DNA of 13,152 nucleotides, from the NCBI GenBank assembly GCA_030622265.1, contig JAUXGG010000011.1, forward strand, positions 1 through 13,152. The letters run 5' to 3'. Each line of letters opens with the position of its first letter. Within the stretch, counting starts at the first letter, position 1. Source of the stretch: Candidatus Eiseniibacteriota bacterium. Lineage in GTDB: Bacteria; Arandabacterota; Arandabacteria; Arandabacterales; Arandabacteraceae. Below, one piece after another: positions 1-7,285 of the stretch. The notes below the pieces were generated by a model. The model was not told the origin of the DNA. It made no database searches and was given only the letters and a program-made list of their open reading frames with translations. The translations under genes were made by a program, and so were the position numbers.

Positions 1-642
1 AAGGATGAATGCACCGGCTGCACGCTCTGTGTGGCGGAGTGTCCGGGGCTGGCCATCACGCTGGTTGACCTCCGCGCCGAAGGCACCGAGGGTCTGGTCA
101 CGGTCCCCTTCGAACTTCTCAAGAAAGATGTCAATGAGGGAGATGAGGTCGATGCAGTGGACCTGGACGGCAGTACAGTTTGCCGCGGGCGTGTGGAGAG
201 GGTGGCCGGGCGGGCAAGGTATGACAGGACCATCCTGGTCACACTCAGGGTGCCCGCCGATATGGCAACAGCCATAGCGGGTTTCCGTGTCCAGCCGGAG
301 GAGCTCAGCCGACCGGTGGACGATGCCTCGCAAGTCCGGTTGGACGAGGACGATGCCATCATCTGCAGATGCGAGCGGGTGACCGCCGGCCAGATAAGAA
401 AGCTCATCCGGCAGGGGGTGAGAGACCTCAACCAGCTCAAGGTCCTGCGTTGCGGGATGGGTGCCTGTGGGGGTAAGACATGCCAGCCGCTGATCCTCAA
501 GATATTCCGGGAGGAAGGCGTGGACCTGTGCGATGTGATCCCCTTCAGCCAGCGGCCGCTGGTAGCCGAGGTGAATCTGGGCATGCTTGCCGGTGAAGCT
601 GCTGCTGAGGCCGGTGAAGCTGCCGGTGAGGTCGGGGAGTAA
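1..642 (+). CDS. Iron-sulfur subunit of a FAD-dependent amine/amino-acid dehydrogenase, C-terminal part (5' truncated)
   Basis: The reading frame is open from base 1, so the N-terminus lies outside the window; 213 residues are visible. Residues 4-14 form a C-x2-C-x2-C-x3-C-P [4Fe-4S] ferredoxin motif. Residues about 30-95 look like a small beta-rich linker domain. Residues 122-161 carry C-x-C and then CGMGACGGKTC, typical of the BFD-like [2Fe-2S] domain seen in the large subunits of HcnB-like, sarcosine-oxidase-like and dye-linked proline dehydrogenase complexes. In that family an FAD/NAD-binding Rossmann domain usually precedes these clusters, so it may lie in the missing part. The tail is a Gly/Glu/Ala repeat. 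The stop is one base from the start of the DAO-type subunit, so the two are almost certainly co-translated partners that pass electrons from a substrate flavin to an acceptor. The substrate cannot be read from this sequence. Confidence 0.85.
   Translation, partial: KDECTGCTLCVAECPGLAITLVDLRAEGTEGLVTVPFELLKKDVNEGDEVDAVDLDGSTVCRGRVERVAGRARYDRTILVTLRVPADMATAIAGFRVQPEELSRPVDDASQVRLDEDDAIICRCERVTAGQIRKLIRQGVRDLNQLKVLRCGMGACGGKTCQPLILKIFREEGVDLCDVIPFSQRPLVAEVNLGMLAGEAAAEAGEAAGEVGE
589..630 (+). repeat. Short tandem repeat encoding a Gly-Glu-Ala tail
   Basis: GCCGGTGAAGCTGC occurs at 589-602 and again at 610-623, a 21-base period, with a third partial copy (GCCGGTGAG) from 622. The repeat is in frame and encodes the low-complexity Ala/Glu/Gly C-terminus of the iron-sulfur subunit. 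It probably arose by slippage and is likely a flexible tail. No function is visible. Confidence 0.6.
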
Positions 643-643
643 T

Positions 644-1795
644 ATGCAGAACTACGATGTGGTGGTCATCGGCTCGGGAAGCGTGGGGCTCCCGACCGCT
701 TGCTTCCTGGCCCGGGAGAAGGTCAAGGTGCTGGTGATAGATGACCGGCCATCTCCGGGACAGGGCCAGAACAAGACCGCGATCGGCGGGGTACGGGCCA
801 CGCACTCGGACCCGGCCAAGATCCAGACCTGCCAGCTCAGTCTCGAAGTCTTCGGAACCTGGGAAGACCTGTACGGTGATGATATGCACTTCCAGCGGGG
901 CGGCTATTGTTTCCCCGTGTATGAGGAAAAACACGAACAGGCCCTCAAGGCCCTGCTTGTCATCCAGAAGGAGTATGGCCTGAATATCGACTGGGTCGAT
1001 GAGGCCGGAATCAGGGAGCGGCTCCCGGGCATAAACCCGGACGGTCTGCTGGGCGGCACCTTCTCGCCCGAGGACGGGAACCTCTCCCCGATCCTTGCAG
1101 CGAGAGCTTTCTTCAGGCAGGCGCGCGAATTCGGAGCCGAGTTCAAGTTCGCCGAGACCGTGACCGGCCTGGAGACCGGCAACGGCGGCTTCAAGGTCAA
1201 GACCAACAAGGGAGTGTACTCCGCAGGCAAGGTGGTCAATTCGGCAGGGGCCCGGGCGCGTGAGGTAGGCAGAATGATGGGAGTGGAACTTCCCATCGCT
1301 CCCGACTCTCACGAGGGAGGTGTCACCGAACCGGTAGAACCCTTCTTCGAGCCCCTGGTCGTGGACATCCGGGAATTCCCCGGTTCGAAGAACGTCTATT
1401 TCTACCAGGAGAAGCTGGGACACCTCATCTTCTGCCTGACACCGGAGCCCATAATCCCGGGAACGAACCGGGAATCAACCTCTGACTTCCTGCCCCTGGT
1501 GGCGAGGCGGATGGTGAACCTCTTCCCGCGGCTCCGTAACCTGCGGGTGCGCCGGGTATGGCGGGGCCTGTATCCCATGACACCCGACGGGGTTCCCATC
1601 GTCGATCGCGTGAAGGGTAAGGAAGACCTTTATGTCGCCGTCGGATTCTGTGGCCAGGGCCTGATGCTGGGTCCCGGGATCGCCCTCAATCTCGTGAACT
1701 TGATCACCAAGGGGCAGCCTCTGCTTCCAGAGGAGATCTTTAAGAGCTACAGTCTCTACCGGGATTTCAGCCGGGCCTCCGAGACCCTGAAATAG
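644..1795 (+). CDS. FAD-dependent oxidoreductase, DAO family (catalytic subunit of an amine/amino-acid dehydrogenase)
   Basis: The protein has 383 residues. The N-terminal dinucleotide-binding motif GSGSVG is at residues 10-15, with an acidic residue (D33) ending the second strand as expected for the FAD ribose contact. The C-terminal GFCGQGLMLGPG segment (about 334-345) matches the second FAD-contact motif of glycine oxidase, sarcosine oxidase beta and proline dehydrogenase beta relatives, with Gln where many relatives have His. The length is normal for the family. The frame is open upstream to 587, but the start at 644 is chosen because GGGGAG (634-639) lies four bases before it and the Rossmann strand then begins at residue 4. 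It sits one base after the iron-sulfur subunit, so it is probably the substrate-oxidising subunit of a heteromeric dye-linked dehydrogenase. Proline, hydroxyproline, sarcosine or another amine are all possible substrates. Confidence 0.88.
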   Translation: MQNYDVVVIGSGSVGLPTACFLAREKVKVLVIDDRPSPGQGQNKTAIGGVRATHSDPAKIQTCQLSLEVFGTWEDLYGDDMHFQRGGYCFPVYEEKHEQALKALLVIQKEYGLNIDWVDEAGIRERLPGINPDGLLGGTFSPEDGNLSPILAARAFFRQAREFGAEFKFAETVTGLETGNGGFKVKTNKGVYSAGKVVNSAGARAREVGRMMGVELPIAPDSHEGGVTEPVEPFFEPLVVDIREFPGSKNVYFYQEKLGHLIFCLTPEPIIPGTNRESTSDFLPLVARRMVNLFPRLRNLRVRRVWRGLYPMTPDGVPIVDRVKGKEDLYVAVGFCGQGLMLGPGIALNLVNLITKGQPLLPEEIFKSYSLYRDFSRASETLK

Positions 1796-1815
1796 CAATC
1801 AGCCAATACCGAAAA

Positions 1816-1841
1816 GCACCGTATATACATGCGTGCGGTGC
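1816..1841 (+). terminator. Hairpin after the dehydrogenase genes, possible weak terminator
   Basis: GCACCG (1816-1821) pairs with CGGTGC (1836-1841) across a 14-base loop, 20 bases past the dehydrogenase stop. There is no T run after it, so it is not a classical Rho-independent terminator. It may be a processing or attenuation structure, or chance. Confidence 0.25.
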
Positions 1842-1930
1842 GGGATGCCGCCGGGAAAGTCATAGGCTACTATGAACACTATGCCCCGCCGGCCCGGCAT
1901 CCGGAGAAATGACACAGGTGATCGAATACC

Positions 1931-1946
1931 GGAGGAACCAACGTTG
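1931..1946 (+). promoter_or_regulatory. Ribosome binding site deciding a TTG start
   Basis: GGAGGA at 1931-1936 is followed seven bases later by TTG at 1944-1946, in frame with the membrane protein. The upstream ATG at 1872 has no comparable site. This favours a TTG start immediately before the first membrane helix. Confidence 0.65.
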
Positions 1947-2330
1947 ATCCGCATCTACACGCTTGCCTGGCTGGGACTGATGGTGATCGGCTGCATGAAC
2001 GGCGTGCTCAGGGAAGTGTCCTACAAGAGATGGGTGGGCGAGCTGGCCGGACACCAGATCTCGACGGTTACCGCGATCGTGTTCTTCGGACTGGCCGTGT
2101 GGTTGCTCGAGCGCCGCTGGCCCCTGGGATCAAGCGCTCAGGCTCTTACGATCGGCTTGATATGGCTGGGGCTCACTGTGGCCTTCGAGTTCATCTTCAT
2201 GCACTATGTCCGGGGCATGCCGTGGAGCAGGCTGCTGCACGACTACAATGTCCTGGAGGGCAGGGTCTGGGTATTCGTACTGCTATGGGTTTTTCTGGCG
2301 CCCTGGGTGGTCCACAAGAGCAGGTCGTGA
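1944..2330 (+). CDS. Small four-helix integral membrane protein, function unknown
   Basis: With the TTG start the protein has 128 residues and four hydrophobic stretches at about 2-20, 38-56, 66-85 and 107-124. Polar loops between them contain GVLREVSYKRW, GELAGHQIS and a HYVRGMPWSRLLHDYN motif. The pattern is familiar from widespread short hypothetical inner-membrane proteins, but I know of no assigned function. An alternative ATG at 1872 would add 24 mostly charged residues (PRRPGIRRNDTGDR) that look like read-through of non-coding DNA rather than a protein N-terminus. It lies in the same direction as the dehydrogenase pair, 148 bases after it, and is separated from the downstream sensor by that gene's promoter. 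It could be transcribed with the dehydrogenase, but nothing links their functions. Confidence 0.72.
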   Translation: MIRIYTLAWLGLMVIGCMNGVLREVSYKRWVGELAGHQISTVTAIVFFGLAVWLLERRWPLGSSAQALTIGLIWLGLTVAFEFIFMHYVRGMPWSRLLHDYNVLEGRVWVFVLLWVFLAPWVVHKSRS

Positions 2331-2361
2331 CCGGGGGTGTGTGAGTGGGCTCCTGAGGGGC

Positions 2362-2389
2362 TTGACTTTCCTCACAGACGTGATATTCT
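2362..2389 (+). promoter_or_regulatory. Sigma70-type promoter with extended -10 for the PAS sensor gene
   Basis: The -35 box TTGACT (2362-2367) and the -10 box TATTCT (2384-2389) are separated by 16 bases. The spacer ends in TGA directly before the -10, which makes an extended -10 (TGn). Transcription would begin near 2396 and leave a leader of about 100 bases. Orientation and position fit the sensor gene that starts at 2496. Confidence 0.6.
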
Positions 2390-2454
2390 GCTTGTGAAAA
2401 GTAGATGCGGGTTGCTTCTGTGTTCAGGGTTTTTCTTGTGTCACTCACCTGACT

Positions 2455-2487
2455 CTTAGTCGATACCGCCCGAGGCCGCCGACTAAG
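2455..2487 (+). promoter_or_regulatory. Leader hairpin overlapping the ribosome binding site of the PAS sensor gene
   Basis: CTTAGTCG (2455-2462) is perfectly complementary to CGACTAAG (2480-2487), with a 17-base loop. The 3' arm covers the first three bases of the AAGGAG Shine-Dalgarno sequence (2485-2490) of the sensor gene. When folded it could partly hide the ribosome binding site. It could also be a chance repeat, or a DNA operator with two 8-base half sites. Confidence 0.4.
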
Positions 2488-2495
2488 GAGATATG

Positions 2496-4664
2496 ATGGC
2501 TGGCGAGAACCGCAAAACCAAGGAAGAGCTGACCGAGCAGCTGGCGGAGAGCCAGGCCAAGTACAGGCTGGCGCTTGACGCGATGTTCGATGCCCTTCAT
2601 GTGGTTGACAGGGACCTGCGCTTCGTGCTTCTTAACAAGAAGCTCGTCGAGTGGTTCACGACGCTCGGTATCTCAACGGCCCTGATGGGGCGCACTCTGC
2701 CCGAGGTCCTCACCTTTCTTCCCGACACGGTCTGGGAGGAGTACAGCAGGGTGTTTGAGACCGGGGAGCCGCTTACAACGATAGAGACAACAATGATTGG
2801 CGAGCGCAGGGTATACACCGAAACCACAAAGATACCGATCACCGAGGGCGGAAGAGTTACCAAGGTAATGACCATCCTCCATGACATAACCGATCAGAAA
2901 ATGATGGAGAACGCCCTTCGCGAGAGCGAGGACAAGTTCCGGACGCTGGCGGAGGAATCTCCCAATATGATCTTCATCATGGTCAGGGGCAGGGTCGTAT
3001 ATACCAACCAGAGGGGCTTCGAGGTCCTCGGTTATACCAGGGAGGAGTTCTACTCTCCTGAGATGAATATCACGACCCTGGTTGCTCCTGAGTATCTTGA
3101 GATCACGTCACAGGCTTTCGCCCGGTACCTCGAAGGGCAGCAGGCGGAGCCCTTCGAGTATGCGCTGATTACCAAGAGCGGCAAGCGCATCCCCGCGATC
3201 ATTGCAAGCCGCATTGTGGACTATGGGGGAAAGAAGGCCCTGATGGGAGTAATCACCGACATCTCGGCCCGGAAGACCGCCGAGGAGGCCCTGCGGACAA
3301 GCGAGGAGAAATACCGGACCTTCGTGGAGAATTTCCAGGGCATCGCCTATCGCGGCGCCCTGGATGGCGCTCCGATCTTTTTTGAAGGTGATGTCGAGAG
3401 GATAACAGGCTACACGGAGGAAGAATTCCTGGCCGGCAAGCCCAGGTGGGAGGACATCATTCATCCGGACGATCGCGCCGCGGCCACCAAGAAGTTCATG
3501 CCTGCCGACGGTGCCGGCGGTGAACCGGGCCCGGAGAAGGAGTACAGAATAGCGAGGAAGGACGGGCGCATCCTCTGGGTGCACCAATCAGCAAGGCCGG
3601 TCCGGGATGAGTCGGGCACCCCGATATTTGTCCAAGGCGTCATCTATGACATAACGGGCCGAAAGCGTGCGGAGAAGGGAAGGGAGCGCGAACGGAGAGT
3701 ATTCAGACTGGTTGCGGACTCCACTGTCCTCGATGAGGATAGTCAGGGAGTCTGCAAGCGGGTACTTCCCGAGCTCGCGCGGTTGCTCGAGTTCGAGTTC
3801 GGCACGATGAGGCTTTATGACCCCGAGCAGCAGGTGCTCCGGCTGGCCGCGTCGGTCGGATTGAGCGAGGATGTGGTCAGTTCCAAGATAAAGGACCAGC
3901 CCATCGAAAGCTCCGACTACGTGGCGGCACATGTTGCCCGGACGAGAGTGCCGATCTTCGCTCCCGATATTAAGGTGAGCAACACGCTCAGGGTTTTCAA
4001 GAAGAGAACATCGGAAATGAACGTCCAATCGCTTGTTTCCTGGCCCCTGGTCGCTGCAAATACGGATCTGCTGGGCGTGCTTCACCTGTGGAGCAGCAAG
4101 CCCAAGGACATACCCGAGGACGATCGCGAGTTCTTCGAGACGGTTGCGGGAATGCTCTGTGTCGTCCTGGACAGAAAGCGTGCGGAAAAAGCCCTCGGGA
4201 TGAGCGAGGCCACGTATCGCAGAAGATTTGAGAATTCACCCATCCCTCAGTGGGAAGAGGATCTTCACGGTCTGCGAGAACACCTCGAGGCCCTGCAGGC
4301 GGAGGGCGTAACAGACTTCGCATCGTATTTCGATGAGCATCCGGCGGAACTTGAGAAGTGCGCACGGACTTCCCGAGTTCTTGATGTCAACAGGGCGGCC
4401 CTGGAGATGCTCGGGGTAAAGAATCAGGAGGATTTCGATCGCCTGAGAGTTCAGAATGTATCCACCGTCAGCCGCGAGCTCTACCTGGCATGGCTCAACG
4501 CGATCGTTGCCGGAGACCTGAACCTTGACATAGACATGGGGGCCACAACGGCGCCCGGGGCGACCAACCGGGTGCACATGAGGGTGACCGTTGCTCCGGG
4601 CTACGAGGACTCACTGAAGAGAGTCCTGATATCGATGATAGCCGCGAGTGACGTTACGGAGTAA
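2496..4664 (+). CDS. Soluble multi-domain sensor (PAS-PAS-PAS-GAF-PAS) without an output domain
   Basis: The protein has 722 residues and no membrane segment. PAS domains lie at about 18-140, 145-262 and 270-395, each ending in the usual DIT/DIS-x-[RQ]K linker (DITDQK, DISARK, DITGRK). A GAF domain (about 405-555) follows, then DRKRAEKAL and a fourth PAS-type domain (about 575-722) beginning RRRFENSPIPQWEED. The protein stops where such proteins normally continue into a histidine kinase or GGDEF domain; the end reads ISMIAASDVTE. A convergent gene begins 19 bases downstream, so no output module follows. Two adjacent ATGs exist at 2493 and 2496; the second is preferred because AAGGAG (2485-2490) is five bases from it and only two from the first. 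It probably senses a small ligand or redox state in the cytoplasm and signals through a partner encoded elsewhere. The partner and the signal are unknown. Confidence 0.9.
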   Translation: MAGENRKTKEELTEQLAESQAKYRLALDAMFDALHVVDRDLRFVLLNKKLVEWFTTLGISTALMGRTLPEVLTFLPDTVWEEYSRVFETGEPLTTIETTMIGERRVYTETTKIPITEGGRVTKVMTILHDITDQKMMENALRESEDKFRTLAEESPNMIFIMVRGRVVYTNQRGFEVLGYTREEFYSPEMNITTLVAPEYLEITSQAFARYLEGQQAEPFEYALITKSGKRIPAIIASRIVDYGGKKALMGVITDISARKTAEEALRTSEEKYRTFVENFQGIAYRGALDGAPIFFEGDVERITGYTEEEFLAGKPRWEDIIHPDDRAAATKKFMPADGAGGEPGPEKEYRIARKDGRILWVHQSARPVRDESGTPIFVQGVIYDITGRKRAEKGRERERRVFRLVADSTVLDEDSQGVCKRVLPELARLLEFEFGTMRLYDPEQQVLRLAASVGLSEDVVSSKIKDQPIESSDYVAAHVARTRVPIFAPDIKVSNTLRVFKKRTSEMNVQSLVSWPLVAANTDLLGVLHLWSSKPKDIPEDDREFFETVAGMLCVVLDRKRAEKALGMSEATYRRRFENSPIPQWEEDLHGLREHLEALQAEGVTDFASYFDEHPAELEKCARTSRVLDVNRAALEMLGVKNQEDFDRLRVQNVSTVSRELYLAWLNAIVAGDLNLDIDMGATTAPGATNRVHMRVTVAPGYEDSLKRVLISMIAASDVTE

Positions 4665-4667
4665 TTC

Positions 4668-4683
4668 CCGGCCATCCTGCCGG
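4668..4683. terminator. Small hairpin between convergent genes
   Basis: CCGGC (4668-4672) pairs with GCCGG (4679-4683) around a six-base loop, exactly between the stop codons of the sensor and the convergent flavoprotein. It has no T run on either strand, so it would be at best a weak bidirectional terminator. Confidence 0.3.
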
Positions 4684-5274
4684 TCAGCTTACGAATTGTC
4701 CTCCAGCTTCGCGAGCCCGCCTCAGCAGGTCTTCCCGCTTAAGCGCATCACCCGGCTCGTCCAATCTGGTGGCGATAATCTCCCCAGCATAATCGAAGCC
4801 TGTCACGTTGAGGAAGGCCTTGATGATGCTTATCGTGGGCCGGTACATGGCGGGCTCCTCTTCAGCCGCGGCCGTTACAATGGCGAAAGCTTTGTGCTTT
4901 GCCCTGCGCTGGGCGCTATCGGGATCGAAGGTCTTGAGTATCGCGCCGCGGGCCCAGACGGCCTGGAAGCGGTCGATGAAGACCTTGAGGCTTCCCGGCG
5001 GGCCCATGAAGTAGACCGGCGTCGCTATAAGCAGATACGGGGAGTTGAGGACCTGCTCATAAATCTCGTTCATACCGTCCCTGATTATGCAGTTCCCATC
5101 CTTGAGGCAGAGACTGTTGCCGTCACACGGACTTATGCCCAGGTCTGCAGGAACAATCAGCCTGTGGTCGGAGCCCCGCTCCGCAGTGCCCTTGAGGAAC
5201 TCCATGGCCAGCGTATCGGTGTTTCCACGCCTCCTGGGGCTTCCCAGTATGGCTGTGATCGTGCGAGCTTCCAT
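4684..5274 (-). CDS. Flavodoxin-fold NAD(P)H-dependent FMN reductase / iron-sulfur-flavoprotein-like
   Basis: The protein has 196 residues. GSPRRRGNT (11-19) is the FMN phosphate-binding loop of the flavodoxin-like fold, and TPVYFMGPPGSLKVFIDR (85-102) is the second flavin-contact segment typical of NADPH-dependent FMN reductases and the Isf family. The segment between them, where Isf-like proteins carry a compact four-cysteine cluster motif, has only C50, C56 and C62 (PCDGNSLC then GNC). A [4Fe-4S] cluster is therefore doubtful, and it is more likely a plain flavoprotein reductase. The frame is open to an ATG at 5316, but the ATG at 5274 is chosen because it starts just before the first strand and has GGGAAG seven bases upstream. 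It is divergent from the S9 peptidase gene. Its electron acceptor is unknown. Confidence 0.85.
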   Translation of the reverse strand: MEARTITAILGSPRRRGNTDTLAMEFLKGTAERGSDHRLIVPADLGISPCDGNSLCLKDGNCIIRDGMNEIYEQVLNSPYLLIATPVYFMGPPGSLKVFIDRFQAVWARGAILKTFDPDSAQRRAKHKAFAIVTAAAEEEPAMYRPTISIIKAFLNVTGFDYAGEIIATRLDEPGDALKREDLLRRAREAGGQFVS

Positions 5275-5301
5275 GATGTTGCTTCCCGGCGCTGATTGCG
5301 C

Positions 5302-5329
5302 TTGAATTTGAATCAAACGAGTGTAGAAT
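5302..5329 (+). promoter_or_regulatory. Sigma70-type promoter of the S9 peptidase gene
   Basis: TTGAAT (5302-5307) and TAGAAT (5324-5329) are 16 bases apart, which predicts a start near 5336 and a leader of about 38 bases. A perfect palindrome TTTGA-A-TCAAA (5307-5317) lies across the end of the -35 box and the spacer, a position where a bound regulator would block polymerase. The promoter lies in the 99-base gap between divergent genes. Confidence 0.5.
5303..5317 (+). repeat. Left copy of an inverted repeat flanking the S9 peptidase gene
   Basis: TGAATTTGAATCAAA here is the exact reverse complement of 7308-7322, beyond the other end of the peptidase gene. It is AT-rich against GC-rich surroundings and contains a self-complementary 11-base core. 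It could be an operator shared by both sites or an old element end. Confidence 0.55.
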
Positions 5330-5373
5330 CTTGCCGAACAATACCTTGGTAGTCTCTAATAGGGAGGATAGAT

Positions 5374-7263
5374 ATGTCAATCAGACTTTGTGTCGCCGTC
5401 TTATTCTGTTGTCTCTTATGTTCACTGGCGGCTCTTTCCCCCGCAATCGCCTCAGGCTTTGCCGGTGCGGATTCCCTGGCTATACCGTCGATTGAGACCT
5501 TCATGAAAGTGGGGGGCGCCTCGAAGCCCCAGATAAGCGAAGACGGAAGCCTCATCTTCTTCACCTCCTGGATGTCGGGTGTTACCCAGGTGTACAAGAT
5601 GCTCCCGTCGGGATGGCCTTACCAGCTTACCGTCTTCGATGACGGCATAGACTTCTACCGGGTTTCCTACTCGGGCAAGTGGATGGTGGTGGGCGCGAGC
5701 GTCGGTGGGAGCGAGCAGTCGGATCTATATTTGATTGATACCGAATCGGGCGTCATGACCACGCTTAAGGCAGACGATGATGTAAGGCACGGTTCGGTCG
5801 TATGGAGCCCCGATGAGAAGTATGTCTACTTCAGCGCCAATGAGCCCGATCCAATGTACTTCCTGATCTACAAGATAGACATCGAGGACGGCTCAATAGA
5901 GACCATCTGGGACAAGGAAGGGTGGTCGGCCGCGTCTGATGTCTCGGTGGACGGAAGGTACCTGCTGGTCGATAAGTACGAATCCAATACCAACAACAAC
6001 CTCTGGCTCCTTGACCTCGAAACCGGCAGGGAGACCCTTCTGACCGAACATGAGAGCGACTATACATTCGATTATGCCAGGCTGTCGCACGACGTGGACG
6101 CGGTTTACTGCGTCACCAACAAGAACGATGACGGCATGAAACGTGTTGCCAGGCTGGACGTGGAGAGTGAGAAGATCGACTTCGCGATGGCGGACACTCC
6201 CTGGGAAACCGAGGAGATGGACCTGTCGCGGAACGGGATTTACCTGGTCTGGCTCGAGAACATAGAAGGCTATGGCATGCTCTACGGACGGAACCTGGAG
6301 ACGAACGCCCAGATCGAGATATGCCTGACGCTTGGAGTGCTCTCGGGTTTACAGGTCTCTACGGCGCGCACCATCGTCGCCAGTTTCTCGAGCCCCTCCG
6401 AGGCGCCCGACATATGGGAGTATCATGCGGACACCGGTGAGCTCAGCAAACTGACCTTCTCCACGATGGCGGGAGTTGATCCATCGCTGCTCTCCGACCC
6501 GGAGCTCATCCGATATAAAAGCTTCGACGGACTCGAGATACCCGCCTTTCTCTATCTGCCTGCGGACTATGAGGGAGGCCCGATACCCTTTGTGATCCAC
6601 GCCCATGGCGGCCCGGAAAGCCAGTTCAGGCCGTCGTTCAACAGGCATTTCCAGTATCTGATCCTCAACGGATACGGGATACTCGCGCCCAATATCCGGG
6701 GAAGCAAGGGGTACGGTCGGGAGTTCATCGGGCTCGACGACTACAAGAAGCGCAAGGACTCGGTCTGCGACATTTACGAGGGGGCTATGTGGCTGGTAGA
6801 GAACGGCTACGCCAGGTCCGGTAAGATAGGTATCAAAGGGGGCAGCTATGGCGGGTATATGGCGCTTGCCGCCCTGGTCGATTATCCCGATGTCTTTGGG
6901 GCCGGCATCGACAATGTGGGAATAGCCAACTTCGTTACGTTTCTCAAGAACACCAAGTCTTACCGCCGCGCCATAAGGGAAGCCGAATACGGTCCGCTGA
7001 CCGATGAGGAGTTCCTCAAAGAGATCTCACCCCTGACCCATGCCGACAGAATCAAGGCGCCGCTCTTGATCGTACACGGCGAAAACGACAGCCGCGTGCC
7101 CGTAGGGGAGGCCCGGCAGATCGCCGAGGCCATCGAGGCCAATGGCGGCGTGGTCGAGATGCTGATCTTTCCCGATGAGGGGCACGGGATCTCCAAGATT
7201 AACAACCGGCTGGTCTACTACAGGACGATGGTGGACTTCCTGGACGAGCATCTCAAAGACTGA
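5374..7263 (+). CDS. Exported S9-family serine peptidase (prolyl oligopeptidase / acylaminoacyl peptidase type)
   Basis: The protein has 629 residues. Residues 1-26 form a signal peptide with a hydrophobic core and a likely cut after AIA (24-26), so the enzyme acts outside the cytoplasmic membrane. Residues about 40-365 are WD40/TolB-like beta-propeller blades (motifs such as WSPDEKYVYFSAN and SVDGRYLLVDKY), which in this family restrict access to small peptides. Residues about 375-629 are an alpha/beta-hydrolase domain with the oxyanion HGGP (411-414), nucleophile S491 in GGSYGG, D572 in HGENDSRVP and H604 in DEGHG. The catalytic triad is therefore complete and the length is normal. GGGAGG (5362-5367) six bases before the ATG supports this start. 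It is transcribed alone, divergent from the flavoprotein and convergent with the kinase-like gene. It likely trims peptides for nutrition or turnover; the exact specificity is not visible. Confidence 0.93.
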   Translation: MSIRLCVAVLFCCLLCSLAALSPAIASGFAGADSLAIPSIETFMKVGGASKPQISEDGSLIFFTSWMSGVTQVYKMLPSGWPYQLTVFDDGIDFYRVSYSGKWMVVGASVGGSEQSDLYLIDTESGVMTTLKADDDVRHGSVVWSPDEKYVYFSANEPDPMYFLIYKIDIEDGSIETIWDKEGWSAASDVSVDGRYLLVDKYESNTNNNLWLLDLETGRETLLTEHESDYTFDYARLSHDVDAVYCVTNKNDDGMKRVARLDVESEKIDFAMADTPWETEEMDLSRNGIYLVWLENIEGYGMLYGRNLETNAQIEICLTLGVLSGLQVSTARTIVASFSSPSEAPDIWEYHADTGELSKLTFSTMAGVDPSLLSDPELIRYKSFDGLEIPAFLYLPADYEGGPIPFVIHAHGGPESQFRPSFNRHFQYLILNGYGILAPNIRGSKGYGREFIGLDDYKKRKDSVCDIYEGAMWLVENGYARSGKIGIKGGSYGGYMALAALVDYPDVFGAGIDNVGIANFVTFLKNTKSYRRAIREAEYGPLTDEEFLKEISPLTHADRIKAPLLIVHGENDSRVPVGEARQIAEAIEANGGVVEMLIFPDEGHGISKINNRLVYYRTMVDFLDEHLKD

Positions 7264-7285
7264 ACTGGAACCAAAAAGTAACATG

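Noticed and set aside
545..1423. A 292-codon open frame on the minus strand opposite the FAD dehydrogenase
   Set aside because: It lies antisense to a gene with clear FAD motifs, has no recognisable motif and is rich in His, Pro and Arg as expected for a shadow frame in GC-rich DNA.
3588..4085. Long minus-strand frames (also 3108-3587 and 4236-4577) inside the PAS/GAF sensor gene
   Set aside because: They are antisense to continuous PAS and GAF domains, have no plausible ribosome binding sites and no protein features.
4648..5295. A 215-codon plus-strand frame across the flavoprotein gene
   Set aside because: The minus-strand product has clear flavodoxin-fold motifs; the plus-strand frame overlaps the sensor's end and has no domain.
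5374..5451. Lipoprotein signal in the S9 peptidase because of several cysteines in the leader
   Set aside because: None of the cysteines sits in a proper lipobox after the hydrophobic core; an AIA cleavage site of the ordinary signal peptidase fits better.
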